Source: Alentia gelatinosa
Taxonomy: Eukaryota; Annelida; Polychaeta; Phyllodocida; Polynoidae
DNA: 64,000 nt
Direction: 5' to 3'
Assembly: GCA_950022655.1 (NCBI GenBank)
Contig: OX465579.1
Location: forward strand, 75,527,193-75,591,192
Positions 30,001 through 42,000 of this stretch are shown piece by piece. Under the pieces are notes generated by a model. That model ran no database searches. It saw only the letters and a list, made by a program, of their open reading frames with translations, and was not told the DNA's origin. Within the stretch, counting starts at the first letter, position 1, and every line of letters starts with the position of its first letter. The translations under genes and the position numbers were made by a program.

Positions 30001-33000
30001 ACATGTAAACATTGCAGGAGAACTTAAACTGTCAACTCACCACTAGAAGTCTCTACTGATGTAGTTTCCACAGAGCTTTCTGCTGTGCTCGTAGACATCA
30101 CAAAGTCTGCAAAGTAGAGAGTAGAAAAAGCTTTCAGCACCAAGTTTTTCAATGGGCATGGCAAGACAGATTATCATGGGTCTGTAGACTAGTTCTTGTG
30201 AAATTGGGGTAATGACTTCATGAAAGTGAGCCTGCATGTCCAAATTAGATCAATTAAGCCTCTCTTAGTAGGTGATGCCCTTGATGCATAGTTCATGCTG
30301 GTGATCCCTAGAGATATTCTTCTACAAGATTTGAAAAACTCTTTGCATCTATGTAATAAAGTAACATCATGTATACCTAGAATGTATGTATGATTTCAAA
30401 TTCTTTGAAATATCAATTTTGAACTCACCACTAAGAAGTCTCTATTGATGTTGTTTCCACCGAGCCTAGAAAAAAAAAGAAAAGAGTCCACTTGTTTACC
30501 TAGGTGTCTCTTTCACTGGTAGCTTCTTTTATATACTCTATTTGATCCAACTCTGTTTTCCAAGTTGCTGCTCAAGATATTGTGTATCTCTCTCTCATCA
30601 CTATACAAAGCCATTTTCCAAGGTAATTATTTCATAGAAATAAAATATCTCTATCGCAATCCTTTTAGGCAAATGCATTTTGAACTCAGTATAACAAGAA
30701 ATGTGTGTCCTCAATTGCCTGTATTTCTCAATATGAATATCCTCAAATGTAATAGGTACTCACTAGTAGAGCTTTTGTTCTGTAGAGGATGTGGCTACCG
30801 ACTCTGAAAGGTGAATTGATAACTCATCAGAAATGATGTCAACTTATTTTGGTTGGTCATTGCCTAACCCTAAGTACATGAATGCTATCAACAAGACAAT
30901 GGTTGTTTAATGCCTTGAAAGTTAAACAGGCTTACCTGTAGAGCTGATAGGTGTTGTGCTTTCCACCGCTGCTGTAAATGGAAGGAGAGCTGAGAGTTAG
31001 GTTAAGGTTTTGTCTAGCAGTGAGAGTAGTTCTCCTATACATAGTGTGTGAGAATAGGATGGCAATGACAGCTATTTCATGGCCAATATCCTGAGTGTCA
31101 TTTAAAAACGGACTGACCAAGATGTAATGCAATTTTGAAAATATTCTTATTTCATATAGAATCGATAAGCACTGCTTCTTAAGCAGCTGTGAAATATGAG
31201 TCTACACTTTTGATTGAAAGTACTTACATGAAGAGCTCAGTTCAGTTGTTGATGAAGGCACCGATGCTGCAAAGTAGAGAGCAGATGAGCTTTCAGCAAA
31301 CCGGCTACATCAATGAACATGCAGTGACCAATTGTCCAAAATATTTAACTCTAGTATATTGTTTTCATGAGACAACGGACCTTAATCATGCAGAATTATC
31401 ATATTGAAACTTAGTTGATATTTCCTTTGGTGACATGTAAATAATTGCAGGAGAACTTAAACTGTCAACTCACCACTAGAAGTCTCTACTGATGTAGTTT
31501 CCACAGAGCTTTCTGCTGTGCTCGTAGACATCACAAAGTCTGCAAAAGTAGAGAGTAGAAAAGCTTTCAGCACCAAGTTTTTCAATGGGCATGGCAAGCG
31601 GATTATCATGGGGTCTGTAGAATAGTTTGTGAAATCTGGGGTAAAGACTTCATGAAAGTGAGCCCGCATGTCCAAATTAGATCAATTAAGCCTCTCTTAG
31701 TAGGTGATGCCTTGATGCATAGTTCATGCTGGTGATCCCTAGAGATATTCTTCTACAAGATTTGAAAACTCTTTGCATCTATGTAATAAAGTAACATCAT
31801 GTATACCTAGAATGTATGTATGATTTCAAATTCTTTGAAAATATCAATTTTGAACTCACCACTAGAAGTCTCTATTGATGTTGTTTCCACCGAGCCTAGA
31901 AAAAGAAAAGAAGAGTCCACTTGTTTACTAGGTGTCTCTTTCACTGGTAGCTTCTTTTATATACTCTATTTGATCCAACTCTGTTTTCCAAGTTGCTGCT
32001 CAAGATATTGTGTGTGTCTCTCTCTCATCACTATACAAAGCCATTTTCCAAGGTAATTATTTCATAGAAATAGCATATCTCTATCGCAATCCTTTTAGGC
32101 AAATGCATTTTGAACTCAGTATAACAAGAAATATGTGTCCTCAATTGCCTGTATTTCTCAATATGAAATATCCTCAAATGTAATAGGTACTCACTAGTAG
32201 AGCTTTGTTCTGTAGAGGATGTGGCTACCGACTCTGAAAGGTGAATTGATAACTCATCAGAAATGATGTCAACTTATTTTGGTTGGTCATTGCCTAACCC
32301 TAAGTACATGAATTCTATCAACAAGACAATGGTTGTTTAATGCCTTGAAAGTTAAGCAGGCTTACCTGTNNNNNNNNNNNNNNNNNNNNNNNNNNNNNNN
32401 NNNNNNNNNNNNNNNNNNNNNNNNNNNNNNNNNNNNNNNNNNNNNNNNNNNNNNNNNNNNNNNNNNNNNNNNNNNNNNNNNNNNNNNNNNNNNNNNNNNN
32501 NNNNNNNNNNNNNNNNNNNNNNNNNNNNNNNNNNNNNNNNNNNNNNNNNNNNNNNNNNNNNNNNNNNNNTAGAATCGATAAGCACTGCTTCTTAAGCAGC
32601 TGTGAAATATGAGTCTACACTTTTGATTGAAAGTACTTACATGAAGAGCTCAGTTCAGTTGTTGATGAAGGCACCGATGCTGCAAAGTAGAGAGCAGATG
32701 AGCTTTCAGCAAACCGGCTACATCAATGAACATGCAGTGACCAATTGTCCAAAATATTTAACTCTAGTATATTGTTTTCATGAGACAACGGACCTTAATC
32801 ATGCAGAATTATCATATTGAAACTTAGTTGATATTTCCTTTGGTGACATGTAAACATTGCAGGAGAACTTAAACTGTCAACTCACCACTAGAAGTCTCTA
32901 CTGATGTAGTTTCCACAGAGCTTTCTGCTGTGCTCGTAGACATCACAAAGTCTGCAAAGTAGAGAGTAGAAAAGCTTTCAGCACCAAGTTTTTCAATGGG

Positions 33001-36000
33001 CATGGCAAGCGGATTATCATGGGTCTGTAGAATAGTTTGTGAAATTGGGGTAATGACTTCATGAAAGTGAGCCCGCATGTCCAAATTAGATCAATTAAGC
33101 CTCTCTTAGTAGGTGATGCCTTGATGCATAGTTCATGCTGGTGATCCCTAGAGATATTCTTCTACAAGATTTGAAAACTCTTTGCATCTATGTAATAAAG
33201 TAACATCATGTATACCTAGAATGTATGTATGATTTCAAATTCTTTGAAATATCAATTTTGAACTCACCACTAGAAGTCTCTATTGATGTTGTTTCCACCG
33301 AGCCTAGAAAAAGAAAAGAAGAGTCCACTTGTTTACTAGGTGTCTCTTTCACTGGTAGCTTCTTTTATATACTCTATTTGATCCAACTCTGTTTTCCAAG
33401 TTGCTGCTCAAGATATTGTGTGTGTCTCTCTCTCATCACTATACAAAGCCATTTTCCAAGGTAATTATTTCATAGAAATAGCATATCTCTATCGCAATCC
33501 TTTTAGGCAAATGCATTTTGAACTCAGTATAACAAGAAATATGTGTCCTCAATTGCCTGTATTTCTCAATATGAATATCCTCAAATGTAATAGGTACTCA
33601 CTAGTAGAGCTTTGTTCTGTAGAGGATGTGGCTACCGACTCTGAAAGGTGAATTGATAACTCATCAGAAATGATGTCAACTTATTTTGGTTGGTCATTGC
33701 CTAACCCTAAGTACATGAATTCTATCAACAAGACAATTGGTTGTTTAATGCCTTGAAAGTTAAGCAGGCTTACCTGTAGAGCTGATAGGTGTTGTGCTTT
33801 CCACAGCTGCTGTAAATGGAAGGAGAACTGAAAGTTAGGTTAAGGTTTTGTCTTAGCAGTGAGAATAGTTCTCCTATACATAGTGTTTGAGAATAGGATG
33901 GAAATGACAGCTATGTTATGGCCATTATCCTGTGTGTCATTTAAAACGGACTGACCAAGATGTAATGCAATTTTGAAAGTTTTCTTATTTCATATAGAAT
34001 CGATAAGCACTGCCTCTTAAGCAGCTGTGAAATATGAGTCTACACTTTTGATTGAAAGTACTTACACGAAGAGCTCAGTTCAGTTGTTGATGATGGCACC
34101 GATGCTGCAAAGTAGAGAGCAGATGAGCTTTCAGCAAACCGGCTACACCAATGAACATGCAGTGACCAATTGTCCAAAATATTTAACTCTAGTATATTGT
34201 TTTCATGAGACAACGGACCTTAATCATGCAGAATTATCATATTGAAACTTAGTTGATATTTCCTTTGGTGACATGTAAACATTGCAGGAGAACTTAAACT
34301 GTCAACTCACCACTAGAAGTCTCTACTGATGTAGTTTCCACAGAGCTTTCTGATGTGCTTGTAGACATCACAAAGTCTGCAAAAGTAGAGAGTAGAAAAG
34401 CTTTCAGCACCAAGTTTTTCAATGGGCATGGCAAGACAGATTATCATGGGTCCTGTAGAATAGTTTGTGAAATTGGGGTAATGACTTCATGAAAGTGAGC
34501 CTGCATGTCCAAATTAGATCAATTAAGCCTCTCTTAGTAGGTGATGCCTTGATGCATAGTTCGAGCTGGTGATCCCTAGAGATATTCTTCTACAAGATTT
34601 GAAAACTCTTTGCATCTATGTATTAAAGTAACATCATGCATACCTAGAATGTATGTATGATTTCAAATTCTTTGAAATATCAATTTTGAACTCACCACTA
34701 GAAGTTCTCTATTGATGTTGTTTCCACCGAGCCTAGAAAAAGAAAAGAAGAGTCCACTTGTTTACTAGGTGTCTCTTTCACTGGTAGCTTCTTTTATATA
34801 CTCTATTTGATCCAACTCTGTTTTCCAAGTTGCTGCCCAAGATAATTGTGTGTGTCTCTCTCTCATCACTATACAAACGCATTTTCCAAGGTAATTATTT
34901 CATAGAAATAGCATATCTCTATCGCAATCCTTTTAGGGCAAATGCATTTTGAACTCAGTATAACAAGAAATGTGTGTCCTCAATTGCCTGTATTTCACAA
35001 TAGGACTATCCTCAAATGTAATAGGTACTCACTAGTAGAGCTTTGTTCTGTAGAGGATGTTGCTACCGACTCTGAAAGGTGAATTGATAACTCATCAGAA
35101 ATGATGTCAACTTATTTTGGTTGATCATTGCCTAACCCTAAGTACATGAATGCTATCAACAAGACAATGGTTGTTTAATGCCTTGAAAAGTTAAACAGGC
35201 TTACCTGTAGAGCTGATAGGTGTTGTGCTTTCCACAGCTGCTGTAAATGGAAGGAGAACTGAGAGTTAGGTTAAGGTTTTTGTCTATCAGTGAGAGTAGT
35301 TCTCCTATACATAGTGTTTGAGAATAGGATGGAAATGACTGCTATTTCATGGCCATTATCGTGTGTGTCATTTGATAACGGACTGACCAAGATGTAATGC
35401 AATTTTGAAAGTATTCTTATTTCATATAGAATCGATAAGCACTGCTCTCTTAAGCAGCTGTGAAATATGAGTCTACACTTTTGATTGAAAGTACTTACAT
35501 GAAGAGCTCAGTTCAGTTGTTGATGATGGCACCGATGCTGCAAAGTAGAGAACAGATGAGCTTTCAGCAAACCGGCTACACCAATGAACATGCAGTGACC
35601 AATTGTCCAAAATATTTAACTCTAGTATATTGTTTTCATGAGACAACGGACCTTAATCATGCAGAATTATCATATTGAAACTTAGTTGATGTTTCCTTTG
35701 GTGACATGTAAACATTGCAGGAGAACTTAAACTGTCAACTCACCACTAGAAGTCTCTACTGATGTAGTTTCCACAGAGCTTTCTGCTGTGCTCGTAGACA
35801 TCACAAAGTCTGCAAAGTAGAGAGTAGAAAAGCTTTCAGCACCAAGTTTTTCAATGGGGCATGGCAAGACAGATTATCATGGGGTCTGTAGAATAGTTTG
35901 TGAAATTGGGGTAATGACTTCATGAAAGTGAGCCCTGCATGTCCAAATTAGATCAATTAAGCATAGTTCATGCTGGTGATCCCTAGAGATATTCTTCTAC

Positions 36001-39000
36001 AATATTTGAAAACTCTTTGCATCTATGTAATAAAGTAACATCATGCAAACCTAGAATGTATGTATGATTTCAAATTCTTTGAAATATCAATTTTGAACTC
36101 ACCACTAGAAGTCTCTATTGATGTTGTTTCCACCGAGCCTAGAAAAAGAAAAGAAGAGTCCACTTGTTTACTAGGTGTCTCTTTCACTGGTAGCTTCTTT
36201 TATATACTCTATTTGATCCAACTCTGTTTTCCCAAGTTGCTGCCCAAGATATTGTGTGTGTCTCTCTCTCATCACTATACAAAGCCATTTTCCAAGGTAA
36301 TTATTTCATAGAATAAAGCATATCTCTATCGCAATCCTTTTAGGCAAATGCATTTTGAACTCAGTATAACAAGAAATGTGGTCCTCAATTGCCTGTATTT
36401 CTCATATAGGACTATCCTCAAATGTAATAGGTACTCACTAGTAGAGCTTTTTGTTCTTGTAGAGGATGTTGCTACCGACTCTGAAAGGTGAATTGATAAC
36501 TCATCAGAAATTATGTCAACTTATTTTGGTTGATCATTGCCTAACCCTAAGTGCATGAATGCTATCAACAAGACAATGGTTGTTTAATGCCTTGAAAGTT
36601 AAACAGGCTTACCTGTAGAGCTGATAGGTGTTGTGCTTTCCACAGCTGCTGTAAATGGAAGGAGAACTGAGAGTTAGGTTAAGGTTTTGTCTATCAGTGA
36701 GAGTAGTTCTCCTATACATAGTGTTTGAGAATAGGATGGAAATGACAGCTATTTCATGGCCATTATCCTGTGTGTCATTTAAAACGGACTGACCAAGATG
36801 TAATGCAATTTTGAAAGTATTCTTATTTCATATAGAATCGATAAGCACTGCCTCTTAAGCAGCTGTGAAATATGAGTCTACACTTTTGATTGAAAGTACT
36901 TACATGAAGAGCTCAGTTCAGTTGTTTGATGATGGCACCGATGCTGCAAAGTAGAGAACAGATGAGCTTTCAGCAAACCGGCTACACCAATGAACATGCA
37001 GTGACCAATTGTCCAAAATATTTAACTCTAGTATATTGTTTTCATGAGACAACGGACCTTAATCATGCAGAATTATCATATTGAAACTTAGTTGATATTT
37101 CCTTTGGTGACATGTAAACATTGCAGGAGAACTTAAACTGTCAACTCACCACTAGAAGTCTCTACTGATGTAGTTTCCACAGAGCTTTCTGATGTGCTTG
37201 TAGACATTACAAAGTCTGCAAAGTAGAGAGTAGAAAAGCTTTCAGCACCAAGTTTTTCAATGGGCATGGCAAGACAGATTATCATGGGTCTGTAGAATAG
37301 TTTGTGAAATTGGGGTAATGACTTCATGAAAGTGAGCCTGCATGTCCAAATTAGATCAATTAAGCCTCTCTTAGTAGGTGATGCCTTGATGCATAGTTCG
37401 AGCTGGTGATCCCTAGAGATATTCTTCTACAAGATTTGAAAACTCTTTGCATCTATGTATTAAAGTAACATCATGCATACCTAGAATGTATGTATGATTT
37501 CAAATTCTTTGAAATATCAATTTTGAACTCACCACTAGAAGTCTCTATTGATGTTGTTTCCACCGAGCCTAGAAAAAGAAAAGAAGAGTCCACTTGTTTA
37601 CTAGGTGTCTCTTTCACTGGTAGCTTCTTTTATATACTCTATTTGATCCAACTCTGTTTTCCAAGTTGCTGCCCAAGATATTGTGTGTGTCTCTCTCTCA
37701 TCACTATACAAAGCCATTTTCCAAGGTAATTATTTCATAGAAATAGCATATCTCTATCGCAATCCTTTTAGGCAAATGCATTTTGAACTCAGTATAACAA
37801 GAAATGTGTGTCCTCAATTGCCTGTATTTCTCAATAGGACTATCCTCAAATGTAATAGGTACTCACTAGTAGAGCTTTGTTCTGTAGAGGATGTTGCTAC
37901 CGACTCTGAAAGGTGAATTGATAACTCATCAGAAATTATGTCAACTTATTTTGGTTGATCATTGCCTAACCCTAAGTGCATGAATGCTATCAACAAGACA
38001 ATGGTTGTTTAATGCCTTGAAAGTTAAACAGGCTTACCTGTAGAGCTGATAGGTGTTGTGCTTTCCACAGCTGCTGTAAATGGAAGGAGAACTGAGAGTT
38101 AGGTTAAGGTTTTGTCTATCAGTGAGAGTAGTTCTCCTATACATAGTGTTTGAGAATAGGATGGAAATGACAGCTATTTCATGGCCATTATCCTGTGTGT
38201 CATTTAAAACGGACTGACCAAGATGTAATGCAGTTTTGAAAGTATTCTTATTTCATATAGAATCGATAAGCACTGCCTCTTAAGCAGCTGTGAAATATGA
38301 GTCTACACTTTTGATTGAAAGTACTTACATGAAGAGCTCAGTTCAGTTGTTGATGATGGCACCGATGCTGCAAAGTAGAGAACAGATGAGCTTTCAGCAA
38401 ACCGGCTACACCAATGAACATGCAGTGACCAATTGTCCAAAATATTTAACTCTAGTATATTGTTTTCATGAGACAACGGACCTTAATCATGCAGAATTAT
38501 CATATTGAAACTTAGTTGATATTTCCTTTGGTGACATGTAAACATTGCAGGAGAACTTAAACTGTCAACTCACCACTAGAAGTCTCTACTGATGTAGTTT
38601 CCACAGAGCTTTCTGATGTGCTTGTAGACATTACAAAGTCTGCAAAGTAGAGAGTAGAAAAGCTTTCAGCACCAAGTTTTTCAATGGGCATGGCAAGACA
38701 GATTATCATGGGTCTGTAGAATAGTTTGTGAAATTGGGGTAATGACTTCATGAAAGTGAGCCTGCATGTCCAAATTAGATCAATTAAGCCTCTCTTAGTA
38801 GGTGATGCCTTGATGCATAGTTCGAGCTGGTGATCCCTAGAGATATTCTTCTACAAGATTTGAAAACTCTTTGCATCTATGTATTAAAGTAACATCATGC
38901 ATACCTAGAATGTATGTATGATTTCAAATTCTTTGAAATATCAATTTTGAACTCACCACTAGAAGTCTCTATTGATGTTGTTTCCACCGAGCCTAGAAAA

Positions 39001-42000
39001 AGAAAAGAAGAGTCCACTTGTTTACTAGGTGTCTCTTTCACTGGTAGCTTCTTTTATATACTCTATTTGATCCAACTCTGTTTTCCAAGTTGCTGCTCAA
39101 GATATTGTGTGTGTCTCTCTCTCATCACTATATAAAGCCATTTTCCAAGGTAATTATTTCATAGAAATAGCATATCTCTATCGCAATCCTTTTAGGCAAA
39201 TGCATTTTGAACTCAGTATAACAAGAAATGTGTGTCCTCAATTGCCTGTATTTCTCAATAGGACTATCCTCAAATGTAATAGGTACTCACTAGTAGAGCT
39301 TTGTTCTGTAGAGGATGTGCCTACCGACTCTGAAAGGTGAATTGATAACTCATCAGAAATGATGTCAACTTATTTTGGTTGGTCATTGCCTAACCCTAAG
39401 TACATGAATGCTATCAACAAGACAATGGTTGTTTAATGCCTTGAAAGTTAAACAGGCTTACCTGTAGAGCTGATAGGTGTTGTGCTTTCCACAGCTGCTG
39501 TAAATGGAAGAAGAACTGAAAGTTAGGTTAAGGTTTTGTCTATCAGTGAGAGTAGTTCTCCTATACATAGTGTTTGAGAATAGGATGGAAATGACAGCTA
39601 TTTCATGGCCATTATCCTGTGTGTCATTTAAAAAGGACTGACCAAGATGTAATGCAATTTTGAAAGTATTCTTATTTCATATAGAATCGATAAGCACTGC
39701 CTCTTAAGCAGCTGTGAAATATGAGTCTACACTTTTGATTGAAAGTACTTACATGAAGAGCTCAGTTCAGTTGTTGATGATGGCACCGATGCTGCAAAGT
39801 AGAGAGCAGATGAGCTTTCAGTAAACCGGCTACACCAATGAACATGCAGTGACCAATTGTCCAAAATATTTAACTCTAGTATATTGTTTTCATGAGACAA
39901 CGGACCTTAATCATGCAGAATTATCATATTGAAACTTAGTTGATATTTCCTTTGCTGACATGTAAACATTGCAGGAGAACTTAAACTGTGAACTCACCAC
40001 TAGAAGTCTCTACTGATGTAGTTTCCACAGAGCTTTCTGCTGTGCTCGTAGACATCACAAAGTCTGCAAAGTAGAGAGTAGAAAAGCTTTCAGCACCAAG
40101 TTTTTCAATGGGCATGGCAAGACAGATTATCATGGGTCTGTAGAATAGTTTGTGAAATTGGGGTAATGACTTCATGAAAGTGAGCCTGCATGTCCAAATT
40201 AGATCAATTAAGCCTCTCTTAGTAGGTGATGCCTTGATGCATAGTTCGAGCTGGTGATCCCTAGAGATATTCTTCTACAAGATTTGAAAACTCTTTGCAT
40301 CTATGTATTAAAGTAACATCATGCATACCTAGAATGTATGTATGATTTCAAATTCTTTGAAATATCAATTTTGAACTCACCACTAGAAGTCTCTATTGAT
40401 GTTGTTTCCACCGAGCCTAGAAAAAGAAAAGAAGAGTCCACTTGTTTACTAGGTGTCTCTTTCACTGGTAGCTTCTTTTATATACTCTATTTGATCCAAC
40501 TCTGTTTTCCAAGTTGCTGCTCAAGATATTGTGTGTGTCTCTCTCTCATCACTATATAAAGCCATTTTCCAAGGTAATTATTTCATAGAAATAGCATATC
40601 TCTATCGCAATCCTTTTAGGCAAATGCATTTTGAACTCAGTATAACAAGAAATGTGTGTCCTCAATTGCCTGTATTTCTCAATAGGACTATCCTCAAATG
40701 TAATAGGTACTCACTAGTAGAGCTTTGTTCTGTAGAGGATGTGCCTACCGACTCTGAAAGGTGAATTGATAACTCATCAGAAATGATGTCAACTTATTTT
40801 GGTTGGTCATTGCCTAACCCTAAGTACATGAATGCTATCAACAAGACAATGGTTGTTTAATGCCTTGAAAGTTAAACAGGCTTACCTGTAGAGCTGATAG
40901 GTGTTGTGCTTTCCACAGCTGCTGTAAATGGAAGAAGAACTGAAAGTTAGGTTAAGGTTTTGTCTATCAGTGAGAGTAGTTCTCCTATACATAGTGTTTG
41001 AGAATAGGATGGAAATGACAGCTATTTCATGGCCATTATCCTGTGTGTCATTTAAAAAGGACTGACCAAGATGTAATGCAATTTTGAAAGTATTCTTATT
41101 TCATATAGAATCGATAAGCACTGCCTCTTAAGCAGCTGTGAAATATGAGTCTACACTTTTGATTGAAAGTACTTACATGAAGAGCTCAGTTCAGTTGTTG
41201 ATGATGGCACCGATGCTGCAAAGTAGAGAGCAGATGAGCTTTCAGTAAACCGGCTACACCAATGAACATGCAGTGACCAATTGTCCAAAATATTTAACTC
41301 TAGTATATTGTTTTCATGAGACAACGGACCTTAATCATGCAGAATTATCATATTGAAACTTAGTTGATATTTCCTTTGCTGACATGTAAACATTGCAGGA
41401 GAACTTAAACTGTGAACTCACCACTAGAAGTCTCTACTGATGTAGTTTCCACAGAGCTTTCTGCTGTGCTCGTAGACATCACAAAGTCTGCAAAGTAGAG
41501 AGTAGAAAAGCTTTCAGCACCAAGTTCCAAGTTTCATGACCTTTGTCCTGAGGCTCGTTCAAAATGGACTCACAAGGACATAATAAAATTTTAAAGCCTC
41601 CTTATTTCATATAGAATTGAATAGCACTGCCTATCAAAGCAAAGTAGAGAGCAAATGAGCTTTCAGCAAACTGGCTACATCAGCATACTGGCCATACCAA
41701 TGAACATGCAGTGACCAATTGTCCAACTCTAGTATATTGTTTTCATGATACAATGGACCATAACCCTTTAACAACGGCGCCCAATCGACGAACTACATAA
41801 CCTATGTGAAGTTGACTATTTAAAAACGAGAAGGGACCGGCAATTACTAAAAGTAATGTTCAAACGATCGAAAGTACAGGCAAACATAGACGATAGGCTA
41901 CGACACACTAGGCAGGATAGAAAAAAGAAGCTAATTTTGCACAGGCACTGAAGCGCTAAGTTTGAAAAATCGGTTGAAAGGGGTGAAAGTTTGGGATAAC

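Larger units (their letters stand above)
1..41526 (-). repeat. Tandem array of about 29 copies of a 1424-bp exon-intron unit
   Basis: Direct repeats with a 1424-bp period fill this stretch and run off the left edge, because base 1 already lies inside a unit. Taking the minus-strand TAA just past exon A as the unit start, units begin at 178, 1602, 3026, 4450, 5874, 7298, 8722, 10146, 11570, 12994, 14418, 15842, 17266, 18690, 20114, 21538, 22962, 24322, 25745, 27169, 28593, 30024, 31457, 32869, 34294, 35727, 37133, 38557, 39981 and 41405 (partial). In an unbroken unit starting at S, exon A is S+17 to S+82, B S+400 to S+435, C S+734 to S+772, D S+905 to S+940 and E S+1196 to S+1234. The last unit breaks near 41527, inside the intron upstream of exon A. 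Introns are as conserved as exons, so whole units have been duplicated or homogenised. Confidence 0.97.

Noticed and set aside
1..41526. CRISPR array or microbial repeat region
   Set aside because: The repeat unit is 1424 bp with no spacers, and the surrounding content (introns, LINEs, DIRS, piggyBac) is animal.
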